In this document: positions 26,797-34,997 of the stretch, piece after piece
Layout of the letters: each line of letters starts with the position of its first letter
Position numbering within the stretch: the stretch's first letter is position 1
Source of the DNA: Limimaricola sp.
Lineage (GTDB): Bacteria; Pseudomonadota; Alphaproteobacteria; Rhodobacterales; Rhodobacteraceae
NCBI RefSeq assembly: GCF_016125575.1
Contig: NZ_WGLM01000003.1
Coordinates: 62,001 to 126,000, forward strand
DNA length: 64,000 nt
Direction: 5' to 3'
Notes under the pieces: generated by a model
The model's input: the letters and a program-made list of their open reading frames with translations, nothing else
Told to the model about the DNA's origin: nothing
Databases searched by the model: none
Program-made: the position numbers and the translations under genes

Positions 26797-28329
26797 TCAG
26801 GCGGCGCGAGGCAGGTCGTAAACTTCAGTGAACTTCGCGGTCAGGTGGCGAATGTAGGGATCGGGATCGAGCGCACGGCCCGTCGCCCGCACCAGCAACT
26901 CGTCACGGCTGTAGCGTCGCCCGTGCTGGCAAATCCGGTCGGTCAGCCAGCTCCGCAGCGGCGCGTAATCGGCACGCTCCAGCCCCTGCTGGATACCCGG
27001 ATCCTCGGCCGTCGCGGTTTCGAACAGCTGCGCGGCCATGATGTTGCCGATGGTGTAGTTGCAAAAGCCGACCTGTCCGCCCGACCAGTGCACGTCCTGC
27101 AACACGCCATGCGCGTCGTCGGGCACGTCGACGCCCAAATAGTCCTTGATCGCGGCGTTCCACGCCTCCGGCAGGTCCTTCACGGCCAGCGAGCCTTCGA
27201 TCATCTGGCGCTCGATGTCGGTGCGCACCATGACGTGGAAATCGTAGGTCAGCTCATCCGCCTCGACCCGGATCAGGCTGGGCATCGAGCGGTTGATGGC
27301 GCGGTAGAACTCCTCTTCGGTGACATCGGCCAGCTGATCGGGGAAGGCATCGCGCGCGTCGCCGAAATGGTTGGCCCAGAAGGCACGGCTGCGGCCGACC
27401 TGGTTCTCCCACAGCCGCGACTGCGATTCGTGCGCGCCGAAGCTGACGCCGCCGACGGCGTAGAGGCCGATCATGTCGGTCGCCAGCGGGGTGCGGGTAA
27501 AGGCCGGGTCGACCCCCTGTTCGTACATTGCGTGGCCAGTCTCGTGCAGGGCGCCGAACAGGCACATCGGCATGTAGTTCGGGCTGACGCGGGTGGTGAT
27601 CCGCACGTCGTTGCGGGTGAAGGACACCTCGAAGGGATGCACCGTGGTGTCGAAGCGGCCCCGGTTCGTGTCGAACCCGATTCGCTTGGCCATCTTCAGG
27701 GCAAAGGCCAGCTGATCGGCGGCCGGATAATCGCGGTAAAGGAAGTCCGCGCGCGGCTGTTCCTGCTCGGCAATGGCGCGGACCAGCGGCAACATGCCCT
27801 CGCGCAGGCGGGCGAACATCACGTCGAGATCGGCAATCGTCGTGCCCGGTTCCAGCTTGTGCAACAGCGATTCGTAAGGGTGGCTGCCGATCCCGATGGC
27901 CGCGGCAATCTCGCGGTTGATCTCGACCATCCTTTCCAGTGCCGGTGCAAACAGCGCGAAATCGCTGGCGGCGCGGGCATCGGCCCAGAGGTCATGCGCC
28001 GTTCCGGCCAGTTCCTCCTTGCGGCGCAACAGGTCGGCCGGGATGCGCTGGTGATAGCTGATCGCCTCGCGGACCTGCCTGACGATCGTGGCCTCGACGC
28101 TGTCGGCCGGCTTGCCGGCAACCTCGGCCTCGGCACTGTCGAGGTGGCGCAGCGTCTCGTCCGAGCACATCAGGTCTCGCGCCGCGACGGCCAGCGTGGC
28201 CACCTGCTTGCCGCGCGTCTCGGCCCCGCCGCGCGGCATCATGGTGCGCGAGTCCCATGACAGGACCGATCCGGCATTCAGCAGGTCGTTGACCCGGCCC
28301 ATGATCTCAAGCAGCGCGGAGTAGCCCAT
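26797..28329 (-). CDS. M32-family metallocarboxypeptidase
   Basis: About 510 residues from the ATG at 28329, which has AAGGAAGG nine bases upstream and gives the usual N-terminus (MGYSALLEIMGRVNDLL); in-frame ATGs at 28350 and 28374 are alternatives. The zinc site HETGHAMYEQG and the family motifs DVRITTRVSPNYM-like, HESQSRLWENQVGRS and VRVEADELTYDFHVM-type are present. M32 enzymes cut C-terminal amino acids from peptides in the cytoplasm. It is the first gene of the leftward arm, divergent from the DUF4438 genes, and suggests a peptide bond in the substrate. Confidence 0.9.
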   Translation of the reverse strand: MGYSALLEIMGRVNDLLNAGSVLSWDSRTMMPRGGAETRGKQVATLAVAARDLMCSDETLRHLDSAEAEVAGKPADSVEATIVRQVREAISYHQRIPADLLRRKEELAGTAHDLWADARAASDFALFAPALERMVEINREIAAAIGIGSHPYESLLHKLEPGTTIADLDVMFARLREGMLPLVRAIAEQEQPRADFLYRDYPAADQLAFALKMAKRIGFDTNRGRFDTTVHPFEVSFTRNDVRITTRVSPNYMPMCLFGALHETGHAMYEQGVDPAFTRTPLATDMIGLYAVGGVSFGAHESQSRLWENQVGRSRAFWANHFGDARDAFPDQLADVTEEEFYRAINRSMPSLIRVEADELTYDFHVMVRTDIERQMIEGSLAVKDLPEAWNAAIKDYLGVDVPDDAHGVLQDVHWSGGQVGFCNYTIGNIMAAQLFETATAEDPGIQQGLERADYAPLRSWLTDRICQHGRRYSRDELLVRATGRALDPDPYIRHLTAKFTEVYDLPRAA

Positions 28330-28458
28330 CTGTTCGTAACCTTCCTTCATCTTTTCTGCGGTCTCGGAACGCATCGTCGTCCCGGTCCGGTCGTGGCTGT
28401 GACGGCTGCGCGAGAGAGCTTGACTAAGGGAAACTGTTGTGTGCTCAATCTGAATGCC

Positions 28459-28506
28459 GACTGTCGACAGTCTGACAATGAGGAAAACGCCGACAGCTTG
28501 TCAAGC
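28459..28506. promoter_or_regulatory. two palindromes in the divergent promoter region
   Basis: A perfect 14-base palindrome GACTGTCGACAGTC occupies 28459-28472. A second, GCTTG-T-CAAGC, occupies 28496-28506. Both lie between the divergent arms of the cluster. A possible -35 (TTGACT, 28420-28425) lies upstream on the plus strand, though no good -10 was seen. They are candidate operators for the FCD-type GntR regulator at 39873-40616. This link is inference. Confidence 0.42.
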
Positions 28507-28552
28507 GAAAGATCGGGCCCTTTTCCGGGGCCCCGGAACGGAAAGCGGAGCG

Positions 28553-29416
28553 ATGCCACAGCCACGGACAAATGAAGCCAGCCTTGTGGAAATGGCTGTT
28601 GCAGGAAGCGTCAGCGAACCGGCGGTCAGGCCCGGACAATACATTCCGCACCCCGACGGACGCGCGGCCGTCCTGCCCGGCATGTATGGAATCACCTACA
28701 ACGTGCGCTGCGGCAATCGTGCCTTCGGCTGGGCGGGCGACCATGTCGAACCCGGCGTATCCATCGACGACGAAAAGGACAGCGGCCGCCACCACGCGCT
28801 GCACTACCTGACCTGCATCGGCAACGAGGCGATGGTCACCTCCGGCATGGCGGCCGGCGCGCGCGGCGTGGTGATCGGGGAACATGCCCGCATCCTGGTG
28901 CAGTTCGATGCCGCCGCGCAGGAGGTGATGGTGCCCGGCGACCGGGTTCAGATCATCACCCGAGGCCGCGGCCTCGGCCTGCCGGACTTCCCCGAAGTGG
29001 AACTGAAGAAGCTCAGCCCGCGCCTGTTCAACGCCATGGGCGTCACCCTGTCGGGCAACCGCCTGCATGTCCCGGTGGCGATGGAACTGCCGATCCGCAT
29101 CATGGGGTCGGGCGCGGAACTGAACTCGGAATACGTCGATCAGGACCTGATGTCGGGCGACCGGGCGCTGATGGCGGAACTGGGCATCGACAAGATGCGC
29201 CTGGGCGACCTGATCGCGATTCGCCACGCCGATCATCATTTCGGCCGGTCCTATCGTGAGGGCGCGGTGTCGATCGCGCTGTGCATCCACGGCGACAGCA
29301 TCATGACCGGCCACGGCCCCGGCATCCTGACACTGATGACCGCGCGCGACGGCAGCATCGACTTCAGCGTCGATCCTGCCGCCAACATCGCCACCGCGCT
29401 GCAACTGGGAGACTGA
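28553..29416 (+). CDS. DUF4438 protein, first of a tandem pair
   Basis: 287 residues from the ATG at 28553; GGAAAGCGGAG lies upstream. It resembles the DUF4438 family (Thermotoga TM1086 type), with signatures LPGMYGITYNVRCGNRAFGW, AGDHVEPGVSIDDE, LTCIGNEAMVTSGMAAGARG, LPIRIMGSGAELNSEY and HGPGILTLMT. No catalytic role is known for the family. No signal peptide or membrane segment is visible. It opens the rightward arm and is followed after three bases by a second member, so the pair may form a heteromer. Confidence 0.85.
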   Translation: MPQPRTNEASLVEMAVAGSVSEPAVRPGQYIPHPDGRAAVLPGMYGITYNVRCGNRAFGWAGDHVEPGVSIDDEKDSGRHHALHYLTCIGNEAMVTSGMAAGARGVVIGEHARILVQFDAAAQEVMVPGDRVQIITRGRGLGLPDFPEVELKKLSPRLFNAMGVTLSGNRLHVPVAMELPIRIMGSGAELNSEYVDQDLMSGDRALMAELGIDKMRLGDLIAIRHADHHFGRSYREGAVSIALCIHGDSIMTGHGPGILTLMTARDGSIDFSVDPAANIATALQLGD

Positions 29417-29419
29417 TCC

Positions 29420-30298
29420 ATGAGCGTGAAAACCAACGTCGCCGACGTCGTCGCCGTCTCCTCGACCGGGCAGGTAGCCAACCCCTCGTTTTCCGGCCTG
29501 CCGGCCGAACCCTACCGCCTGGCGGCCGATGGCACGCCGTTCCTTTGGCCGACCTTCGGCGGGATCGTCTACAACGTCTCGGTGGGTGACAGCGCCTTTG
29601 GCTGGGCGGGCGACTGCATCCACCCCTCCGTCAGCATCGCGCATGCCGACCCCAACAAGAACCGCGGCCTGAACATCTTCGCCTGCGTGGGCAACGCCGC
29701 GATGGTGGCAAGCGGCGCGGCAAAGGGTGCCAAGGGCATCGTGACCGGCAAGTCGGGCCGCTTCTCTGACCAGGTCATCATCCATTTCGATGCGGCCACG
29801 CGGGCGCAGATCGCCGTGGGCGACACGATTGTCGTGCGGTGCGAAGGCGTGGGCCTTGCCCTGCCCGAGTTTCCGGACATCCGCCTCAAGTCGCTCTCGC
29901 CCGCGCTGTTCGACCTGCTGCCGAAGCGGGTCGAAGGGGGCGTGCTGCAGATGGGTGTCTGCGCGACGGTGCCGCCGCACCTGGTGGGCGCCGGCGCGGG
30001 CCTGACGTCGGAGGGCGGATCGCTGCACATGCAGTCGACCGACCGCAAGGCGCTGGCGCAGCTGGGGCTCGATGGCCTGCGGCTGGGCGACCTCGTGGCG
30101 ATTGCCGACACCGACAGCCGCTACAACCACGGCTACCTGCGCGGCGCGATGTCGATCGGCATCGTCGGACAGACAGATGGCCCCCGCGCCGGTTACGGGC
30201 CCGGCATGACGATCATCATGACCGCGCCCGCGGGCCAACTGGGAGCGTTCGACGCTCCGGGAACCAACATTGCCACCTTGCTGGAATTGAACGCCTGA
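29420..30298 (+). CDS. DUF4438 protein, second of a tandem pair
   Basis: 292 residues, beginning three bases after the first DUF4438 gene. The same family landmarks recur with different residues: FGGIVYNVSVGDSAFGWAGD, NIFACVGNAAMVASGAAKG, VPPHLVGAGAGLTSEGG, LGDLVAIADTDSRYNHGYLR and GYGPGMTIIMTAP. Overall similarity to its neighbour is moderate, so the duplication is old or each was acquired as such. The stop overlaps the ATG of the Ldh-family gene. Function unknown. Confidence 0.85.
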   Translation: MSVKTNVADVVAVSSTGQVANPSFSGLPAEPYRLAADGTPFLWPTFGGIVYNVSVGDSAFGWAGDCIHPSVSIAHADPNKNRGLNIFACVGNAAMVASGAAKGAKGIVTGKSGRFSDQVIIHFDAATRAQIAVGDTIVVRCEGVGLALPEFPDIRLKSLSPALFDLLPKRVEGGVLQMGVCATVPPHLVGAGAGLTSEGGSLHMQSTDRKALAQLGLDGLRLGDLVAIADTDSRYNHGYLRGAMSIGIVGQTDGPRAGYGPGMTIIMTAPAGQLGAFDAPGTNIATLLELNA

Positions 30299-31386
30299 TG
30301 ACTGCTCCCATCCCTATGACCAATGTCGAGCGCAGCAGCCTGCGCAGTTTCGTGGCCGCCGGATTTCAGGCGCTTGGCCTGACCGCCGAGGATGCGGGCA
30401 TCTTCGCCGACGCCCTGGTCTTTTCCGAGCTGCGGTTTCACCCCGGCCAGGGCCAAGGCGTGATGCGCCTGCGCCGCTACCAGCAACGCATCGGCAGCGG
30501 CGAGGTCAATCCGCGCGCCGGCTGGTCCGTCGTCAAGGAAGGCCCGGCACTGGCGCTGGTGGACGCCCATAACGGCATTGGCACGGTTGCTGCCGCAAAG
30601 GCGATGCGGCTGGCGATCAAGAAGGCCAAGGAGGGCGGCATCGGGACCGTCATCGTGCGCAACTCCACCCATTACGGGTCGAGTGCCGTCCATGCCTGCC
30701 AGGCGCTCGATCATGGCTGCATCGGCATCGCCTATACCAATGCAGGCCCCGAAATGGCGCCGTGGGGCGGGCGCGAGGGGGCGGTGGGTACCAATCCGTG
30801 GAGCATCGCCGCGCCGACCGACATGGGCTTTCCCGCCGTGCTCGACATCGCCATCACCACCGCCGGCAAGGGCATGATGAACTGGTATCTGCGCGAGGGA
30901 AAGAAGATGCCCCTCGACTGGGCGCTGACCCCCGAAGGGCTGGAAACCGACGACCCGGGCGCCGCGCTGAAGGGGGCGCTCCTGGGGATCGGCGGGCACA
31001 AGGGCTATGGCCTGGCCTTCATGACGGACGTGCTGACGGGCGTTCTGTCGGGCGGCGGCTACGGCCTGACGCCTTATGCCGACCCCAAGAAGCTCGACGT
31101 CTCGCACAGCTTCACGGCCATCGACATCGCGTGGTTCATGGAACCGGGTGAATTCGAGCGGCGGATGGGCGACTTCGCGCAAATGACCAAGAGCCGCGCC
31201 CTGCGCCCCGGCTTCGACGAGATCCTGATCCCCGGCGAGCAAGAGGCGCGCCGGGTCGCACGCAAGTCCGAAAACGGCGTGCCGATCGACAATGTCGTGC
31301 TGGCTGACCTGATCGAACTGGGCCGCGAACTGGGCCTGCCGAACCGCCTTGACGTGCTGGGCCCCTACGAAGGGGGCGTGCTGTGA
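30298..31386 (+). CDS. Ldh-family (malate/L-lactate/ureidoglycolate dehydrogenase-like) oxidoreductase
   Basis: 362 residues, ATG overlapping the DUF4438 stop. The family fold is clear from RNSTHYGSSAVHACQAL, ITTAGKGMMNWYLREGKK, GIGGHKGYGLAFMTDVLTG and the SRALRPGFDEILIPGE ending. This superfamily includes AllD (ureidoglycolate dehydrogenase). Oddity: where most members have an Arg-Gly-x-x-Ser-His-Gly segment with the catalytic His, this protein reads ELRFHPGQGQGVMRLRRY, so the His appears shifted or replaced. It probably uses NAD(P) on a 2-hydroxy acid. Confidence 0.86.
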   Translation: MTAPIPMTNVERSSLRSFVAAGFQALGLTAEDAGIFADALVFSELRFHPGQGQGVMRLRRYQQRIGSGEVNPRAGWSVVKEGPALALVDAHNGIGTVAAAKAMRLAIKKAKEGGIGTVIVRNSTHYGSSAVHACQALDHGCIGIAYTNAGPEMAPWGGREGAVGTNPWSIAAPTDMGFPAVLDIAITTAGKGMMNWYLREGKKMPLDWALTPEGLETDDPGAALKGALLGIGGHKGYGLAFMTDVLTGVLSGGGYGLTPYADPKKLDVSHSFTAIDIAWFMEPGEFERRMGDFAQMTKSRALRPGFDEILIPGEQEARRVARKSENGVPIDNVVLADLIELGRELGLPNRLDVLGPYEGGVL

Positions 31387-32552
31387 ACGACGTCTCCGAT
31401 CTGCACCCGCTGTCGGCCACCTTTCACGCGGCGATGCGCGACCGTCTGCGCCAAACCGCCAGCGACAACGGACTGGACGGCCACCTGTTCTTGCGGCCCT
31501 CGAACGCGGCCTATGTCTCGGGGTTCTTCTACTCGGCCAACGAACGCCCTGTCGGCCTCTGGATCCCGGTCGAGGGCGACCCGATCCTCTTCATCCCGGA
31601 GCTGGAGCGCGAAAACGCCGAAGGGGCCACCACTCTCGCCGTGCGTCATTACACCGAGTTTCCCGGCGAGGTGCCCCCTCTATTGTGGATGCTCGACGAG
31701 ATCGGACCCAAATCGCTGTCTCTCGACCAACTCGACGCATTGATGCTGCCCGCCGTGCGCGACCGCGTCCGGCGGCTGGACCTGCGCGATTACGCGATGG
31801 AACAACGCTACATCAAGACGCCCGAGGAAATTACGCTGACACGGGCGGCCGCGGGCTTTGCCGATCTTTTCCTGACGCGCCTGTCGGCGGCGGCGGGCGA
31901 TATCATCGCCCAGGGCGGCACCGAGACGGACCTGCTAAACGACGCGATGGCCTTTGCCCGAGGCGCCCTGATGACGCGCCATCGCGCGACCTTTGCCGGA
32001 ACGCCCATGGGCATCACGGCGACGGTCCACTCGGGCCCCCGCGCCGCCCTGCCCCATGGCGCGGTGATCGAACGGCAGCCGCGCCCGGGCGAGACGCTCA
32101 TCGCGGGGATCGGCGCCAGCCTCGGCGGCTATCACGCGGAAAGCGGCGCGACCTTCGTGATCGGGCAGATGAATGGCGAACAGCGCCGGATCATGCAGGC
32201 CATGCAGGACTGCGACGCGGCCGCCGTTGCGGCCATCGTCCCCTCGGCGCGCTGCGACCTAGTCAACGTGGCCGCGCAGGACGTGCTGCGCGGTGCGGGC
32301 CTTGCCGATGCGATCCGCCACCGCATCGGCCACGGCATGGGGCTGGACGGGCACGAGGCCCCCTGGCTGGCCCCCGGCGACAAGACCCGCATCGCCGCGG
32401 GCATGGTCTTTTCCAACGAACCCGGGGTCTATCGTCCGGGCATCGACGGATACCGCACGATCAACACCATGATCGTGACCGAAACCGGCGTGGAAATCCC
32501 CTCGCGCTTCCAGGCCGACACCCCCATCGACGCGCGCGTCATCGCGTTGTGA
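31383..32552 (+). CDS. M24/creatinase-fold hydrolase lacking canonical metal ligands
   Basis: 389 residues from a GTG that overlaps the Ldh stop. It has the creatinase N-domain (FLRPSNAAYVSGFFYSANER) and a pita-bread C-domain (HRIGHGMGLDGHEAPW, GMVFSNEPGVYRPG, GYRTINTMIVTE). By eye, the first metal Asp is Gly (LIAGIGASLGGY), the second is Glu (YHAESGATF) and the final Glu (usually in R-x-E-D) is Ile. Such losses are typical of metal-free creatinase-type C-N hydrolases rather than Xaa-Pro peptidases. In this cluster it could hydrolyse an amidino or cyclic amide bond. Confidence 0.85.
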   Translation: MNDVSDLHPLSATFHAAMRDRLRQTASDNGLDGHLFLRPSNAAYVSGFFYSANERPVGLWIPVEGDPILFIPELERENAEGATTLAVRHYTEFPGEVPPLLWMLDEIGPKSLSLDQLDALMLPAVRDRVRRLDLRDYAMEQRYIKTPEEITLTRAAAGFADLFLTRLSAAAGDIIAQGGTETDLLNDAMAFARGALMTRHRATFAGTPMGITATVHSGPRAALPHGAVIERQPRPGETLIAGIGASLGGYHAESGATFVIGQMNGEQRRIMQAMQDCDAAAVAAIVPSARCDLVNVAAQDVLRGAGLADAIRHRIGHGMGLDGHEAPWLAPGDKTRIAAGMVFSNEPGVYRPGIDGYRTINTMIVTETGVEIPSRFQADTPIDARVIAL

Positions 32553-32580
32553 CCCCAAGCCCCGACCGAGAGAGAGACAG

Positions 32581-33810
32581 ATGCCCGAACCAGCAGCCTG
32601 GAAATACGACAAGATCATCAAGAAGATGTTCAATGAGCCCGCGCCCGAACGGGTGTTCCTGGGCCGGGTGATCCCCTGCGTCGACAACACCGTGATCGAG
32701 GATGGCTGGGTTCACATCAAGGACGGAAAGATCGCGGCAGCCGGCCCGCGGCCGGCCGCCCTGCCCGCGGGCGTCGAGGTGGTGGATACCGGTGGCAAGA
32801 CCCTGCTGCCTGGCCTGATCAACAGCCACGCGCACCTGAACTGGGACGGCATCCACGAATTGTCGCGCCAGTCGATGGACGATCCGCGCCCGATCTCGGT
32901 TTTCAAGGCCGCGGGCAACATGCTGAAATGCCTCCGCGCTGGCGTGACGCTGGTGCGCGACCTGGGCTTTCACGACCTCAATCTCTTCACCAAGCAGGCC
33001 GTCGAACAGGGTATCTTCCCCGGCCCGCGCGTGCTGGTCTCGGGCGCCGGCATCATCCAGACGGGCGGCCATACCTACTGGGTCTGCCGCGAGGCGACCG
33101 GCGCTGACGAGATGCGCCGCGCGGTGCGCGAGCAGGTGCGCGGCGGGGCCGACCTCATCAAGATCATGGCCTGTCACGACACGCTGGAATTCACCGATGC
33201 CGAACTGGAGGCGGTGATCGACGAATCCCACCGCAACCGCCTGCCGATCACCGCCCACGCGACCTATGACGCCTGCATCCGGCGGGTGGCTGAGTTCGGC
33301 GTGGATTGCATCGAGCATGGCGGATCGATGACCGACGAGACGATCCAGATTCTGCTCGACCGCAAGCTGCCGATCGTGACGACCTTCTCGGCACTTGTCC
33401 TGCAGGCCGACCCGGAGATCGGGCGCGCCTTCGGCATCCCCGAATGGAAGATCATCGAACGCCAGCACGCCGTGGCCGACAAGAAGCGGTTCGACGGGCT
33501 GGTCCGCGCGGCCAGGGCCGGCGTGCCGATCGTATTTGGCACCGATGCCGGCAGCCCGGCGGTGGAACATGACAGCATCGCACCGGAACTGGGCTTCATG
33601 GTCGAGGTCGGCGTCTGCCGCGACAACCTTGACGCGCTGCGCTCGATCACCTCGCGCGCGGCGAAGCTCAGCAAGCTCGATGACAGGATCGGCACGCTGG
33701 AAGCGGGCAAATGCGCCGACCTGATCGTGGTCGACGGCAAACCCGATAGCGACCTGAACGCGCTCAAGCGCGTGCAGATGACATTCATCGACGGGCGGAG
33801 GATGCACTGA
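32581..33810 (+). CDS. amidohydrolase-superfamily metal-dependent hydrolase (prolidase/imidazolonepropionase-like)
   Basis: 409 residues with no signal peptide. Metal ligands: LINSHAHLNWDG (His-x-His), carboxylated-Lys position in GGADLIKIMACHD, ITAHATYD, CIEHGGS and VFGTDAGSP (Asp). The order fits the cytoplasmic Xaa-Pro/Xaa-Arg dipeptidase and imidazolonepropionase-like groups. An AGAG-type ribosome site (GAGAGAGAC) precedes the ATG. Its stop overlaps the aminotransferase start (TGATGG). It likely cuts an amide bond of the imported compound. Confidence 0.88.
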   Translation: MPEPAAWKYDKIIKKMFNEPAPERVFLGRVIPCVDNTVIEDGWVHIKDGKIAAAGPRPAALPAGVEVVDTGGKTLLPGLINSHAHLNWDGIHELSRQSMDDPRPISVFKAAGNMLKCLRAGVTLVRDLGFHDLNLFTKQAVEQGIFPGPRVLVSGAGIIQTGGHTYWVCREATGADEMRRAVREQVRGGADLIKIMACHDTLEFTDAELEAVIDESHRNRLPITAHATYDACIRRVAEFGVDCIEHGGSMTDETIQILLDRKLPIVTTFSALVLQADPEIGRAFGIPEWKIIERQHAVADKKRFDGLVRAARAGVPIVFGTDAGSPAVEHDSIAPELGFMVEVGVCRDNLDALRSITSRAAKLSKLDDRIGTLEAGKCADLIVVDGKPDSDLNALKRVQMTFIDGRRMH

Positions 33811-34997
33811 TGGCCGACACTTCGAAACTGCTTGACCGGCTGGCGCCCCGGATCGTCGAAGAGGACGGCTCGTTCCGAACCCGGATGCTGAACATCGCGG
33901 CGGGCATGTCCAACGTCATCGCGATGGGCCGTGGCGACCCCGATTTCCACACGCCCGCGCATATCGTGGCGGCGGCCAAGGCTGCGCTGGATGCCAACCA
34001 GCACCATTATACCGGCCCCACCGGCCTGCCCGCGCTGCGCGAGGCGATCGCGGCCAACCTGCGCGCGGACTACAACCTCGACTACAGCGCCGACGAGATC
34101 ATCGTGACAGCCGGGGTGCAGGAAAGCATCATGCTGTGCATGCTGGGCCTGGTCTCGCCCGGCGACGAGGTGCTGATCACCTCGCCCCGCTTCACGACCT
34201 ACGATACCGCCGTCCACCTGTGCGGCGGCACGCCGATCCCGGTGCCAACCCATGAAAGCAACGACTTCGCCCTCGATCCAGCCGAGATAGAAAAGCGGAT
34301 CACGCCCCGCACGCGGCTGTTCGTGATGGTTTCGCCGAACAATCCCACCGGCGCGGTGACGCCGCCCGACGTCATTCGCCAGATCGCGGCACTGGCCGAG
34401 AAGCACGACATCTTGCTGATCGCGGACGAGATCTATGCCAAGCTGATCTATCCGGGCAACGAGCACCTGTCGCTCGCCTCGCTGCCCGGCATGAAGGCGC
34501 GCACGATCACGCTGAACGGGTTTTCCAAGACCTACGCGATGACCGGCTGGCGCGTGGGATACATGGCCGCCCCGCTGGATTTCGTCGAAAAGCTGACCGA
34601 GCCGCGCCACACGCTGTCGATCAACACCTGCACCATGTCGCAATACGCGGCGCTGGCGGCGCTGACCGGACCGCAGGACGACATGGCGCGGATGTTTGCC
34701 GAATACGCCGAGCGTCGGACCTACCTGATGGGCGCGCTGACCGAGGCCGGCCTGACTTATGGCCACCCTGGCGGAGCCTTCTACATCTACACCAACATCT
34801 CCTCGACCGGGATGGAAGCGCCCGAGTTCTGCGAGAAGCTGTTGCGCGAAACCGGCGTAATGGTGTTTCCCGGCACGATGTTCGGCGACGACAGCACCGA
34901 TTACATCCGCATCTCCTACCTGCAACCATTGGCGAAGATCCGCGAAGCGATGGCCCTGATCGAGGGCTTCATCGCCGCACACCGGAGGGCGGCATGA
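33810..34997 (+). CDS. class I/II pyridoxal-phosphate aminotransferase
   Basis: 395 residues. VTAGVQESIMLCMLGLVSPG, SPNNPTGAVTPPDVI, IADEIYAKLIYPG and the PLP-Lys motif NGFSKTYAMTGWRVGY are all present, with a C-terminal Arg in DYIRISYLQPL. It is related to the aminotransferase at 25583 and has the same general N-terminal pattern (MGRGDPDFHTPAHIV against LGRGDPDLDTPAHIV), so the two are paralogues placed in opposite arms. It overlaps the amidohydrolase and the next gene by 1 and 4 bases. Confidence 0.91.
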   Translation: MADTSKLLDRLAPRIVEEDGSFRTRMLNIAAGMSNVIAMGRGDPDFHTPAHIVAAAKAALDANQHHYTGPTGLPALREAIAANLRADYNLDYSADEIIVTAGVQESIMLCMLGLVSPGDEVLITSPRFTTYDTAVHLCGGTPIPVPTHESNDFALDPAEIEKRITPRTRLFVMVSPNNPTGAVTPPDVIRQIAALAEKHDILLIADEIYAKLIYPGNEHLSLASLPGMKARTITLNGFSKTYAMTGWRVGYMAAPLDFVEKLTEPRHTLSINTCTMSQYAALAALTGPQDDMARMFAEYAERRTYLMGALTEAGLTYGHPGGAFYIYTNISSTGMEAPEFCEKLLRETGVMVFPGTMFGDDSTDYIRISYLQPLAKIREAMALIEGFIAAHRRAA

